Assembly (NCBI RefSeq): GCF_004011695.2
Contig: NC_082425.1
Coordinates: forward strand, 1,116,001 to 1,180,000
DNA: 64,000 bases
From: Ascochyta rabiei
Lineage: Eukaryota; Ascomycota; Dothideomycetes; Pleosporales; Didymellaceae
Direction of reading: 5' to 3'
A program made the translations under genes and the position numbers. Shown here piece after piece: positions 9,976 through 23,500 of the stretch. How positions within the stretch are numbered: position 1 is the first letter of the stretch; the number at the start of each line of letters is the position of its first letter. The notes beneath the pieces are model-generated. The model searched no databases. It was not told where the DNA came from and was given only the letters and a program-made list of their open reading frames with translations.

Positions 9976-12890
9976 CGCATACCGAGCAATAAATTAGCTT
10001 TAAGCCCTTCCACGAAAGGCCTATGTGAGCGCCGAACCCTCCGCCAATCTGGCCCAGAGATCTAAGCACTCCAAGCAAAATAGCTAAGAGTAGTCAAGCC
10101 CCGCCAAGGAAACATCAAGATTTTAATTACGACACGACGCCTGGAGTGCGGAAATTGGCAATTATCCGAAGGAACGATCCTTCTTCTACCGGGGTGCTGG
10201 ACACTCGAGGTACCTTCGACCAACAGTCCGTCTGCGATAGGAACTGGGGTGGTGCACTGCTCATAAGAGCGCGTGTATATCGTTGTCTGAAGCATCAGGG
10301 GCAAATGCGTTTACTGGGCTTGATTTGGGGGGCCGCAACGAGTTGTGTGGAGAAATAGGGAAGACTGTCAGAACTGGAGGGTGCAAAGGCGGAGAAATCG
10401 AGCTCCGTCCACCAGTCTAGGCCGTGGTTTCAAGACCTCCGCGGCTGTACCGGTAATTTAAGTGCGGCAACGGTTCACGTAGCTCGCGCCAAATTTATTA
10501 ATCTCAAACATTGAGAGATACTGAGCAATCTGAGGGCAAGGACATCCTACCAGGTATAAATTTCCGTGGATGATCACGCAGTGGCTAGTCATCAAGCTCA
10601 TGATGAGTATCTACAGTTTTACATTGCCTGGCGATATGTACGCACCCACCCTAAATCTGGAACGTTGATTTATCAACACAGACTATGAACGCAGGTCGGT
10701 AGATAATTGGCTGGTTGTCTGTAGTTGTCACGTTTTGCTCTGTATGCGGTCCTAATCTGTCATCTATTTTGTATTACTATTGTTAACTAACTATAGCTGG
10801 CTATTTAAAACCTTTCGCTTGCCTGTAACGTAATTTTGATTGTAGCCGTGAAGATCCGGGGTGGGTGCGCACATTTCGCCAGGTATCATGTGCGACAATT
10901 CCAGTCTGGTTCACTGATGAAGAGAGACAGTAGCTATTCTTGCGCCTTCAGTCCGCACTACAAGACACCGTTATCTACTCAATGAACTCATTCTACCAGC
11001 CATAGTATCCTCCTTCTCTCAAAGGCTGATGCTATAGGTCACTGTGGTAAAGGAAATAAGTATGTAATAGTCGAATAGTGACCACGGTGTGCCACAAAAT
11101 GGTCACCGATTATTTCTAGATCGACTAGGAAGTGGAAAAATCGAGCCCATTGCTAGGTTCTGAGGTAGTCACAAAGGCGATAGCTAACAGGGCGGTGAGA
11201 TTAAGTGCGATGATGCGCTTCGTTTCAAACGCACGGATCTGTGTAGGCGTTTCGGCATAGGGTACTAGTACCTAGCCCATGCGCCAACACCAATCAAACA
11301 AGAACATTCAAAATTGTATTGGTTTCACACGCAGCCGTGCCGCATGCATTCCCCTGCCAGCGTTTCGTGTATTAATTATTGAAGTTTTATTTCTGCGTGT
11401 GAAATAAGTAAAGGGATCTTGCAGTTCTCGTCTTTATGTCGCTACTCCAATACAATTTGCAAAAACGCAAGCATGACGAGATTTATAAAGGCGAGAACTC
11501 CGACTGCGAACCCAGATCTTATGTCACCGATTTCTGACAAATCCTTACGCTCTGTGCGAATTGTCAAAGACTTGGGTTTAGAGGAAAGTCCACGGTTGCG
11601 GATCCGATCAAGGTTCGGACATCATACTCAAGCCCTTGACACTATCAGCTCTCTCATGCACTCTGCTTGCCCTTTGTGTATGTTTTTTGGCAGTTCAAGT
11701 TCAGCACAGAGAGGAGAGAGTGAGCCAGCCCAAAGATATAAGCTCGCTCTACGGGAGACCTCTCTACATCAGGTGTTCACCGGTTCTACTGTCGTAAGCA
11801 ACGACACCGCCCTTCCTTCCTGGAATAGTACAAGAGCCTGTAACAAGGTCTCGTTTCCTCAACACAGGTGATCACCTGTCTTCACTGGAGGAAATCGGTT
11901 TCGTTGCGTTCACCGCGACAGCGAATCAATACCAAATTCCAATTGGTCGTATAGTGGACTCCGAGCGTCTTGATGTGGTCGTTGTTCCTCGGTGGTGGAA
12001 ATATTGTCGTAAAACAATACGATACATTTTGGAAAAGCAGCTGTAAGCGCCACAAAGTCTTTAACGGTAATCGATTGTGTGTCTCGAGAGAACATTGAAG
12101 CTCCCCACAGCTGCATATACGTAGACCCATCCTATTTCTGGGGCACTTCTAAGCCCAGTACAGATATAACGAGCACGCAGCCTTAAGGAAGAGGAAAGCA
12201 TTTGCTGACCTTATCTTTCGGGCATCAAGAGAAAAACGAGAGCATCCAGGAGAGTTCCGTGAGCGACTTGGAGGTTTAAATTTGACGACTGCCTAGTCCT
12301 CGATTGGTCAAATGAAGTGGAGCGAGCACTCTTCATGCGCGATGATCAACGGGTAGCTTCGAAAGACCAGACCATGTATCCGCCGCGGTTAAGGGGTTCG
12401 ACCAAGAAATATACGAGTAGAATGAATAGATATAGTGTGCAGTTATGGAGATTCACCTCTATCTCCTCCTCTACAACTGATCCTTCATGACTCTTGCTGA
12501 CTGAACACAAGTTAAGCTCGACCCTCAGGACCTGTCAATTCTCAAGAAAGTCTGATTTGTCAAATTGTGGGGTTGCTTACGTGCTGCGCTAACATTGGCT
12601 AGATCATCAGCTCCCTCTATCTCACAACAATGAAGGCGGAAAATGACCCAGGGAGCCTGGAAATTTGTTCCCATTCTGAAAACTATTCATCTGTCTTATT
12701 GAGAAGCCCGTTCACATTTTTGAGCCAATTTCCTTTATGATAAAGATCAGGGAGACAACCCTAACGACAAGCAAACAAAAGAGGGCATGATTTAAGCCAT
12801 AAATTTATAGTTTGTAGCAAGAATTAACACAGATAAGAGCACCCTTTCATCTCTGGCAAAAACTTCTAATGTAAAGAAGGAATTCGCTAT
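9976..12890. other. Gene-poor region with a MITE-like element
   Basis: About 2.9 kb without a supported gene. The inverted-repeat element at 10627-10883 is listed separately. A 150-codon frame at 11419-11871 (+) contains a C-x2-C motif (SACPLC); the start of a heavily decayed HET-like gene was considered, but no HET signature could be followed beyond it. No other motif was seen. Confidence 0.4.
10627..10883. mobile_element. MITE-like inverted-repeat element
   Basis: A 25-bp terminal inverted repeat occurs at 10627-10651 and, reversed, at 10859-10883, differing at only two positions. It starts CCTGGCGA and ends GCACCCACCC. The 257-bp unit between is AT-rich and non-coding. This is the architecture of a non-autonomous DNA transposon. 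No clear target-site duplication is visible next to the repeats, so the superfamily cannot be stated. Confidence 0.55.
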
Positions 12891-14454
12891 TCAATCACTC
12901 TGAAGCCGCTTCAACTCCTCTTCGATCACTGCCCAAGTCGCGGGCAGCAAAGTCCCAGTGAGCCAACAGTTGCCACCATGATCCTTCCCCACGACCATGA
13001 AGAAGTTTCTTGCTGTAGGAGTCTGCTTAATAGATGATCCATGCTGAAACAAAATAGTCCCAGGTGGATTTTTGCGCAACAGATCCGGTTCGCCCTTGCT
13101 CAGGACTGCAGGGCCAAAATCAGCTGCCTCGAAGAGTTTGGCGCGAGACCAGTTGCTGAAGGGCATTAGGAGAGAGTCAGAGGTACCAAAAATCACCTCG
13201 CACGGATCAGCGTGTCCTTTGATTTGTCGTTGCACCTCAACAAGAACGGCCAGTATGTGCTGTTCTGTAGCTTGCTCCTGGAGACGTCGTCGGTTTTCCA
13301 AAGCGATAGGTCCGAGGGGTCCAGTAGCGAGCTCGTGCGACAAGAACGTGAAAGAATTTATCGCCATATTCTGCACAAATACTCCGGGTGGGCCAAGTAG
13401 TGACGGGAGTCGAAACCGTGCATTGATGGCTTGCATCGGAATCACTGGTCTTGGTTGGGGTAAAGACGATGCGATCGCGCGGATTCCCCAAGCCGTGAGG
13501 ACGTCCCCCTCACTGATGAAAGGCTTCTCTTCTTTTTCACCAAAAACTCCGAGTTCGTTTTGAGCTTGAACGTGCAGGTCGGAGAGCGTCTGCTTTGGAA
13601 GACAGATAGTGCGTGTCTCAACAGTTTTGTACCAAAAATAGTCCCAAATAAAGCGCATCGTAAACTTTAACAAAGACCATCCTTGCAGCCGTTTTGACAT
13701 CATCGTATGCTCCTGCTCCACGATTTCAGACGTGTTAGCAGCTGAAATCAAGACGTCTTCTCGCGCACCAAGTAGAGGTGGGACCTCAGCCTCTTTACCC
13801 GCCAATACAAGTGACCAGCTGCGGAGTAAAGCTTGTTGACCCATCACATCCATGAGAGTATGAGGGAAAGACAGCCCCACAATAGTGGCATTGGTGAAGG
13901 TCGTGATATGAAGTGATAACTGAGGCGTATCATTGGAGAGATAGTCTTCCAGAGTCTGCGGCGCGTCGTCTCGAGTCGCGAAAATTCGAAATTCTTGGGG
14001 CCCAGGATGCATAGATGCCCCTTTCGTGGCTTTGGGAAACAGTTTGGCGATGGGATGGTCTTCAGCAGCAACATCAAAGGTGTTTTTGGTGTACAACACA
14101 GCTGGACGTTTCTTTGAAAACATGGGAGGAACGTAGATCTCAAGTCCCTTGTTCTATTGATTGAATATGTCAGCATGACACTATGATGCAAGTCAGATGA
14201 AACTGGAAACTAACCCTGAGTCTGAGCCGACCACCGAGCTTCTTCCAGTCCCCAATCTCTAATAATTTTGACAGCGCTATATGAAGTCTGTCTGCATCCA
14301 ACACATCGTTGAAACACAAGGTCCATGTCAGCACGATACCCCGAAGTGTTGTTGTATCATCGAGCATATGAACTGGGTAGACTTGGTCTTCCTCATTGGA
14401 TAAGGGAAGATCTGGTCTTGAAACCCTTTCGGGACCTGCTGGTAGATTGGCCAT
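12891..14454 (-). CDS. BAHD-type acyltransferase
   Basis: Two exons (14454-14215 and 14153-12891, intron 61 bp) give 500 aa. The protein has the fungal transferase-family (BAHD-like) signature: HTLMD, the HxxxD active-site motif, at about residue 178, and an ADFG segment near the C-terminal region in place of the plant DFGWG. The N-terminal YPVHMLDDTTTLRGI block is typical of fungal members that sit in secondary-metabolite clusters. Such enzymes move acyl groups from CoA to hydroxyl or amine groups of natural products. The ATG at 14454 is chosen because the upstream in-frame extension lacks an ATG. A paralogue with an identical 240-nt first exon starts at 63480. The substrate is unknown; similar proteins are sometimes mislabelled as LysR-type regulators. 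Confidence 0.8.
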
Positions 14455-16860
14455 TTCGAATATTGGAGCAAATGTGATGACCTGAAACACGTAACCTCAA
14501 AGCAAATACCGGGATAATGCACAAGTTAGTATGCTGAGTTAATGAAAGGTGATTGTGATGTTTAATGCGGATCATCGAATCCGTTGGAACAGCGTTATTT
14601 GAGGTGGGAGTTGTTTCTAACCCTGCATTCCTCACAAGCTCGGAATGAGAAAATCGTCAAGGACCCTAGCGTCAGAATGCATCTCCATATTTGAGATCCG
14701 TATGTGCAATTACGAATGATCTTGGCTGTTATGCAGCGAAATGAATTCGAGCACCTCATTGTGTGCGTGTGCGGAGCTCGCCTCGGATTCCTGCTGACAG
14801 CAGGAATCGGTTGTTTGACTCGCTGTTTGAGGCGCATGGGCTACTTTCCTTTCTAAAACCTTTTTTTTACTTATTTTTCCCCGATCATACTGGTACGGCC
14901 GTTAATAATTGTACTTAAACAAGCCGTACACCATACACCAAACACAAAGCATAGGCGAAGCGCTGCGAGCTCCACATGGACTTCAGATAACCCCGGGGTG
15001 GCGACATTTCCGCCATTAAATCTATGAAGGTCTGTCTTCCACTACAAGCGTAAACAACATTCACGGGACCGTTGATGGAGACTGCAAGATTAGATGCGGT
15101 CGGAACATTGGCAGAGTGTGCGACCAAGGGGAATTCATTGGGCGGTACTAGAACATGCTTCTTATGGGGGCCTGATAACCATTACTCTCGAGGACAATTG
15201 CAATAGCAACTGGTTAAGTTTTTGAGTTTGTTTCCTTGAGCGCTGCGGTGACTAGGTCGAACGACATGAACACTTGCGCTTCTGCGACTCTTGCCGTAAA
15301 GCTTATTTGGCAACGCGTGAAATACTGTAGATGGGAGCGTATAATATTCGACACATGGTTATAAGAGTACAAATCCCGCCTGTGAAACCATGGGTAAAAA
15401 GTCGTCTGCACACGCTCAGGCATCGACGTGTGAAGACGAGCGAAGCTCGCTGTCTCTGAGCTACGTCACCTTGACTCACCAATATTTCGGATGTCTTTGC
15501 CGCAACGTTGGATTGGGCCTTATGGGCTTACCTCTGCTCTTTCCAGGATATCGTTCACACAATAGCTGCACTAAGTGGAATCAGCGGTCCTGCGACCAGA
15601 CTAACGTGTGAATAGAGGGTCTTAAGGACCAGCTTCTCGAGCGTGATTGACGCGGAAGACATAGCTTCTGTTGATAGATGTATACGTCCAAAAGGGTTTG
15701 GCAACCCCATATGTTGAGCGATTTTCCACAATGGCGGTTTGGCGAAATGCTGAAACAGGAAGATTGGCGCCTAAACTGGCAAAGATAATAATGATTGGCT
15801 GAGAATAATAAGCATCAAGACTCGCCATATCCACTAAAGGGGGCCCCTTCGTCGCGCATTCTCGTTTTTACAGATATGGATCTACCAGGACAGATATACC
15901 GCCACCAGAGTGTATTCGCGGAGCTGCTTTAACAAGTATAGCTACGGGAACTTCACAGACTACACCGTAGGAGAGAATCCTGTTTGTTGAAAGACTCAGA
16001 AAACAGCAGATACGAGGATGAACGGTGGCATGCTGACCCAGTCAAGTCGGTTCCAGTTGCTCAAGAGTGTCCCGCCGAGCTGAAGATTGAAGCAGAACAA
16101 TTTTCTTTTTGCGCAACGGAGGCCGTGTATCTTGAAATTGCTTGTAGTCCAAGTTTCGATTGTGAGCCCCTTCTATCTCCTGATGCACGCGCCTTATCGG
16201 AGTGAGGGATGATAAGGTTACAGATTGTTCATAGTCTGCACTTTACAGCGTACCCGGGTAACGAGCAGGATGGGTAGTTCGTCTTCATAAAGCAGACGGC
16301 TTTTCACCGGCACACGCAGCATGGAAATGAAAGTACACAACTCGACCGATGACACCCAGACGTGGCGATAGTGACCATGAGACCCTGTTTTGCTCGTGGG
16401 AGCTGGCAGTTTTTGTCGGGTACATGAAGCGCGATTCGGTGGGACTATGGTAGCGCTGAAGAGAATTTGTGTGCGGAGTAAGCCAAAGGCCTGTGATCAA
16501 GTCGAGTCGAACATACTGGAAAGACTGTCAAATGATTGGTACAAGTAGGATCGGTTGGCTATTTGATGCTCCCAGGGAAACGAAACATGGAGCTGGGTCT
16601 TCTGTCGTGGCCAGTCGCTTAGTACGATTTGTCACGTTTCATGACCCAAGTCGAGGTTACTCGCAAGAGGCAGGGTTTACATTCGGTAACTCAGTAGCAG
16701 TCCGAACTCACTGAGGACCGAGTAGACGCTTTCGAATATTTTCAACAGTCGCGGAAATAAAATCGCCAAAAATAGACCAAGAATCGACGAGGGTCTAAAG
16801 GTTATCCGTCGAAATGCTGCTAAAGGCACCGACACGTATGCACCCAACATTCAGATGTCT
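14455..16860. other. Intergenic region, no supported gene
   Basis: About 2.4 kb. Frames of 60-80 codons on both strands do not connect into a gene and have no family motifs. The first few hundred bases are the BAHD promoter side. Confidence 0.4.
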
Positions 16861-16899
16861 TTATTTCGTCAAATAAACCTCGAAACGTCATATATACTG

Positions 16900-17407
16900 C
16901 ATTCCCCGAAAGACCTTTGTTTTACCGACTTTGGCTAGTCACTAGCCTAGTCGGAGTTGAATAGCAGTCGTATAAGCAACGGCTATCGGATCACGACCAA
17001 GTTTTACACCCCAAACGAGAGGAGAAGCAGATGTGCGAGCTTCTAGAAGATACCTTTGGTCTTTTGTGCATTTTCCTTGAACTGTCTTTCGCCGTCAAAC
17101 TCGATGTGGACCTTGAGAACAGATCATTCAGCTGAAGAATGCTTCAACACTACTGGACTGGTCATTTCAAGCCAAAGTCGATAATATGATGAGTCATCTT
17201 GCTAAGAAAGATGACCTCGATACGGGTTGCACATACCTGAGACTTTTACTAAGAAGAATCTTGGCCAAGGACCCATGCTATCGTCTTAACACAACAGGGT
17301 TTGTTCAAGCAATGGTAGATATGTCATCCGCTGTTATAAGTTGCGACCCCGCCTACTATCCTTCTGCTAGTATTGTAGAGATAGAATCACTGCAAGAAGC
17401 TCATTAG
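16900..17407 (+). pseudogene. Decayed protein-kinase catalytic-domain remnant
   Basis: Pieces of a kinase C-lobe appear in order but in different frames and with stops between. LCFTDFG followed by a stop (subdomain VII, DFG) begins at 16915. YRITTKFYTPNE follows at about 16984 (subdomain VIII, where an APE-like triplet is expected). DTFGLLCIFLELS lies at about 17049 (subdomain IX, normally D-x-FSLGC-x-FLE). A 73-codon frame at 17186-17407 contains LLLRRILAKDPCYRL, the subdomain XI arginine region. The nucleotide-binding N-lobe is not found upstream. It resembles the fungal kinases with an FSLGC-type subdomain IX. It lies next to the RIP-mutated repeat island and is probably an eroded gene copy. 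Confidence 0.6.
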
Positions 17408-18030
17408 ATAGCTAGACCTCGTAGATGTACTTATAGGCTCTTTGATATGATAGTATAGCAACTCTACTATTATTTAAGTAGGGTCGTACTCTGTTAAAAT
17501 GTAGAGTAGAAGTAGTTAGAGAAATATGTATAACAAAAACTGTAGCACTCGTGTATTAAAAAGAATAGTGAAGGCATGATAAAATTATCATAATTGAAAA
17601 TAATAGTACCTACGTAGAGTTTGTATCTGTGTGCTAGTTACATTACACTAGCTTTTTAGATACAATTGCTAGCTATACAAAAAAAATCCCAAGTAAATAC
17701 AATATTATGCTTGTAGGTAAGCCTTATAGCAGACGTTACAACGCACGCCCTTTAGCAGTGACAGCAACTACACAACATTAAAGATATTGATATCGGGCTC
17801 TGCAGTAGAAGATATTGATCGCCAATCTGCTGTACATCGTATTTTCGCGGCAAGCAACAATTACAAGAATCTTTTTTTTTCTAGATGTGGCTTTTAATCC
17901 AGCTTTTGTGGCCTACAAGATTCTTTCAAAAATCCCACGTGGGAGCCTTGGAGGTTTCACGTGTTGAAATCTCGTAGAGATTTACACTCCTCACCATCGA
18001 AGTCTTCATACCAGTTATTGCCATACCAAC
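17408..18030. other. AT-rich left flank of the repeat island
   Basis: Between the kinase remnant and the LINE target-site duplication. The first 300 bp are AT-rich with many TA steps, like RIP leakage or an unrecognised repeat. The rest has short palindromes such as CCCACGTGGG near 17936 and AAATCTC/GAGATTT near 17969. No gene is seen. Confidence 0.4.
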
Positions 18031-18045
18031 TCCATTGAGCTCAAT
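18031..18045. repeat. Left target-site duplication of the LINE
   Basis: TCCATTGAGCTCAAT occurs here and again at 36891-36905, exactly at the two ends of the repeat island. A 15-bp duplication of this kind is expected from LINE target-primed insertion. Confidence 0.85.
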
Positions 18046-20338
18046 CTCTAATTATAAGCACACAAAGCAAAATTTCGACATAGGGCCCTGCACACCAGAA
18101 AAACATCAGAATCTATCTTAACCCAGCGAGGATATACTATCCTAAGCTTCCTAGAGCCTTTAGGCGTCTAGTTGCTGCACGCTGCCTGGTTATCTAACCT
18201 AATCTGTTATAAAAATTTTCAGATTTGCAGAGCACAGACCTCCCCTACAATAACAATCTTATCTTATCTTATCTCCTAAGATCTTACCTTAATAAACACA
18301 ACAACTAACAAATCCTACCCCTACTAGATAGCAACAAGCCTTTCCTTAGCTTTCTGCTTTTAACCCCTTCTTTCTACTCCTAGAGGTCTACCAGTTAGGC
18401 TAGTAAGAATAGAACAAAGGCAAGAATAGTAAAGCTAAGACTACCTTTTCCTTGTTTTTTAGCTCTAAAAAGCAGGTAGAGACTAGGTACCTCTTTCTGT
18501 GCAAAAACAAGCTCTCTTCTAGTTATTTCTTAGTTATTTTATCTTAAAAAAGAGAAGGAAAACCCTACCTAGGACTAGGACCTAGGACCCAGGACTATAG
18601 AACTGGAACTACTACCTAATAGAGACTAATCTCTAAACACAGGGACAATAGAAATAAGCCCCCCTAGCTCCCTGCCCCTCTAGGAGAGATGTACTAGCCT
18701 ATACTAATCCTAAGACCTATATCTATACCCTTGTTATTTACACTATACCTGTAATCTACTCTAGAAATACACTAACCTAGTATATTTAACAGGACTACAA
18801 CATTACCTCTACCCTCTACTCCCTCTAAACAACCAGCTAGTAGACCTGCTACTCTAACAGCACCTAGGCTCCCCCCTTTCTAATTTAACATAGCTACTAG
18901 GCCTATAAAATAAGCTCCTATTACTAAAATAGTAAAAGAAGCTCTATCTATTACTAGGACAATAGTTATCTAGGCTTCTTCCCTAGCTACCTTAAACAAG
19001 AAATAATTAAACCTCTTAGACCTTCTAGAAATCTTTTAAGACTATATAGAAAACAACAGGATAAACAAATAAGGCCTTTCTATCCTAGCCTTCTAAGTTA
19101 TTAACCTTAAAACAGTGTCTAAATTAATTAAAACAAGAGCAAAACTCCTTTAGAAACCTACCCTAGCTACTAAGACTTCTACTATTTAACCTTCTACTTA
19201 GCCTACCTTATACGCATCTGCAGCTTTAGCTAACCTCCTTAAGAACATAGACTAGTAAATAGTTATAAAGAAGAAATAACCTACTATTATAAAGAACTCT
19301 CTAAGTGTATGCTAACTAGTTCTTATACTAGAGTAAGAACTACCCTCTTTTACCCCCCTAGAGATACGTAATACTTTTAATAAGGCCTTTATAGATAAAG
19401 AAGTAAGCCTCTCTATAATTGCTTCTGCTAGCCTAAGTAGAAGGAATAATATTGTTCTTACTACAACGCCCTCCTTTACTGCAAAATACCTGCTTAAAAA
19501 CTAAGTAATCTAGCAATTAGTTACTACCTACAAGGAAGCCCTTCTAATAGAACTATAGCATAAAGTAATCCTACACAACATCCCTACGTCTCTAGAAATA
19601 AACCAGGACCTAGAGGTGCTTAAGTTAGAGATAACTACCTTTAACAAAGGCCTAATAATAGTAGGAAACCTATTCTAGCTAACAAGCTATAAAAGAAGAC
19701 AGAAGTAACAACTAGGATCTGTCTATGTAGCGTTTGTAACAGAAAAAGAGGTATAACAAGCTATACGTAATAGACTATACCTTCTAGAAGCTAGTATAAG
19801 AGTAGAAAAGTTTGTTACTATACCTTCTACTACATAATACTAAAAGTGTTAGTAATTTAGACATATAGAGAATAGGTACCTTAATAGCACTATATATAAG
19901 ATATGCGCAGACAAACACCCTACAACACTATATAAATATAATATGTGTAGTACTACTAGCAAAGCCTGCGTATATACTATACCTAAGTGTATAAACTATA
20001 AAGAAGTATATATAGCAGATAGCATTTAAGATGCAGCCTATAAGGCTATAATAAACGCATAAACATATCTAGAATGCTAGATAACCTAAGGATTCTATAA
20101 GTAAATCTAAATAAGAGCGTATAAGCTACAGAGAGCGCTTTGTAACTTATAGTAGAACTTGCTATAGACCTTGTCTTAGTACAAGAACTATAGCTTACCT
20201 CTACTTAATAATAACCTTTAGACTACTTAGACATACACTCTATAAACCACCCCTCCTTTATATAAATCCTACCCCTACTACAAGACTATAGCATAAGGCC
20301 ACGCGTTCTAGCCTATGTCCTATGTTTAACACTAGTAC

Positions 20339-20506
20339 TGTTAAATGAAAGGTATTAGAGAAATGGGTTAGGCGATATACCTGCTAAGAAACTGTGTAGA
20401 GGCCCCTACTAGAACCTAGATAAGACAAAAATCACCCTTACATAGAACAAGAACAGATTATTAATATATTATTATTAACTTATTACTATTACTATCTAAT
20501 CTAACA
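20339..20506 (+). repeat. 5' LTR of the copia element
   Basis: 168 bp, TG...CA ends. Differs from the 3' copy at 12 positions by eye, all transitions; preceded by AGTAC. Confidence 0.88.
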
Positions 20507-23500
20507 ATTAAGAGTCTTACTGCCGCTACAATAAGCGCTAACAACAAGCAAAATAGCAACTAGCTAAAGCTAGAGGGACGCGACGGTCATTCTCACTAAC
20601 TTAAGTAACTAGGTCTCCTATTACTGCTAACTTAAGATTAAGTGCTAGTTGCAAGATATATAGCTGCTAGCAGACCCTAAAGGGGTGCAACTCTAACGCA
20701 TACAACTAGAGGCGCTACTACCTCTAAAAATTATGTAATATAAACTAGCAATAAGCATAAGCAACACCTTAACTATATTATTATAGACTATCTAAGCAGG
20801 TTAAAGCAGAACGCACAGAATAACACACAAAGTAATAGACATGTTAATAACTGCACTGTAAACACCTACAATCCTAATATAGGTATTAGACCTCTTAGAA
20901 AAGGGACAAGAGGTATATAAAGAAGATTATAAAGACTATAAGCTTTACCTTAAGTTATATAAGATACTTAAGAAAGACTATTAAGATAAGAAAAGCAAAA
21001 TATTAAAAATAGTTAAGCATATTCTTATAATAGTAACACTATATCTACAGCTAAGCTGCTGCGCAGAAAACAGAACGCTGCGTAAATAGATAACTGCCCT
21101 CTAAGACACTGTTAGAGTAGACATAGACAAAGAACAGGCATAAGTATAAGAAAGATACTACGCTACACTTAGACTAATGTAAATAACTGCAAATTAGGAG
21201 ACATAGCTAAGTAAATATAATTAGGCAGTAACTTAAGCTAAGACCCTTAAGGTAGCTAAGGTTATATAAACACAAGCTGTTATTAATAATTTTCTAGGCT
21301 CTGTATCTAAGATAGTATTAACCTAGACTACAGGGTTCTAAGGGCCAGGATATAATAAGAAAGCTATAAATAGGAAAAGGATAATAAAACTCTTCTGTAA
21401 TTATATAAGCCTTTAACATCTACTAAGAAGGAAGCCTAAGAGCGCCTTTGTGGTAGGAGAGGCATTATACGCAGTAAGCAGTGAATTTAACTTAAACCTA
21501 CAAAGGGACGCCTTTAGTAGAGAACTAAGAGCGCTATCTAACAACAATTATTAAGGCTAGGGAAACCCTAGGCAAAGTAAAAGAAAGATAGATAGCTAAA
21601 GTGCTAGAACTAAGCAGTTCCTAGAGAGGAATACGGCAAGAGCTAAAGACATATGTTCTACCTGTAAACAGCGTTATAATATATCTAACTACTACTATAT
21701 AAATACAGCTAAGGCACCTAAGTAGTTTAAGCTAAACAGAGGTGTTATAAAACTAGTACAGTATAAGCTTAAATATAACAGTAACTTATAAAAGAGAATA
21801 CAGGCAATGTCTTAAGGGACTAAGTAACTGCAAATAATAACAGCGTCTTAATTAATCAATCTACACATTAAGACGTCCTAAATACTAGATAAAATTATTA
21901 AGTAACTAGATAGCTAAAAAATTGCTTAGGTTAATAAAGGTAGTATAAAAGCAGCATGTAGCGCAAGTAATTAAGGATATCTATTAAAGGAGGCATTTCT
22001 TCTAGATTCTATCTTAACTACGCATATCTGTAATAACCTCTTAAGACTTAGAGACGTACGCTAGCTAGCAATAGGAGATTATATTAAGACTAGGAACTCT
22101 AAGGTCTAGATATAAGGATATAGTACTGTTAATATATTAGCAGAGGAATCTTAAGGCTAACAGGTACTACGCTTAGACAATGTTGCATAGTGCCTAGATT
22201 TCCTCTGTTACCTAGTATTATTTAGGCTACTCTAAAGACAAGGAATATAGTAGGATAACTAAGAAGATCTAACAACGCTATGTTAAAGAAACGGCAACAT
22301 TATAGCTATCCTAACAGAAAGCTTTAGACAGTAGGTTATTAAACAACTAAATATAGCTATAGTAGCACTCTATGTGCGTATAAATTGCAATAGAAGATTA
22401 CTATAGAAAGCAACAGCTATAATGTGGCATAAGAGGCTTAGACATCTAGGACTATCTGCAATTAAGTACCTTATGTATTAATCTAAGGGGGTAAAGATTA
22501 AAGGCATTATAATAGTGCAATGTAACGCATGTAGATAATTAAAATTATAGTATTAAATACAAAGAACCCTATAATTAAATAACAAAGGCCTAGGCGAATA
22601 AATAGCTATAGACTTCTATAAATATAAAGCAGGAAGCTTTAACAAGGAAAAGAGTTAAATGCTTATTACCTGCTAACACTCTTAGTATGTGTAGGACTTC
22701 TACTTTAAGGATAACAGGCCTGCAAGATCTATTATCTGTCTACTTAGGATCTTTGTCTAGTTCTTAAAGAAACAGTTTAACATTACAGTTAAGGTAATTA
22801 AGACAGACAACAAAATTGTTATAGTTAAATAAGAGGTTAAGAGATAGTGCACGTCCCTCTTAATAAGACTTAAGCCTTCTGCTCTAGACACACAAGCTCA
22901 GAATAGAGGAGCTAAACGCTTAGGGGGTGTAATAAAAGAGAAGGCACGCACAATATACCTAGACGCAAATCTACTATAGGAACTCTAGCTAGAAATTACT
23001 AGAGTAGTAGTATACCTATACAATTAGACGCTAAATTATCTAAATAAGTAGAGATTACTATACAAAATATTCTTTACGTGCGCAGCCGCTATAAATAGCA
23101 TAGTTACTAGACCTTAAAAACTAAACTAGGCTTACTTAAGAGCATATAGATGCAAAGCATTTGCTATAACTAATAACACTTATTAAAGAAAATTAAGGCT
23201 ACAAAGACTAGACCTAAAGGCATAGATTAGATACTTAGTAGGATACCAGTCTACCAACATATACTAAATTAAGGGCCTATTAATAGCTAAAGTAATCAGC
23301 ACCTATAATGTGGTATTTAATAAAGAAACAATATTTAACAGTAAAATAGAGGATATTATAGATAACCTTATACACAACATGTTAGAGGAAATTGCAACTT
23401 AGATTAGTACAGTTAAACTCCTAGCTACACAGAGCTATATATCTAAAACTAAAACGTTCTATAAGGACAAGATAACGCAGGAGAACACTCTGCGTGCTAA

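Noticed and set aside
11419..12130. Possible HET-domain gene fragment
   Set aside because: Only a C-x2-C stretch is suggestive; the HET core motif was not found in any frame.
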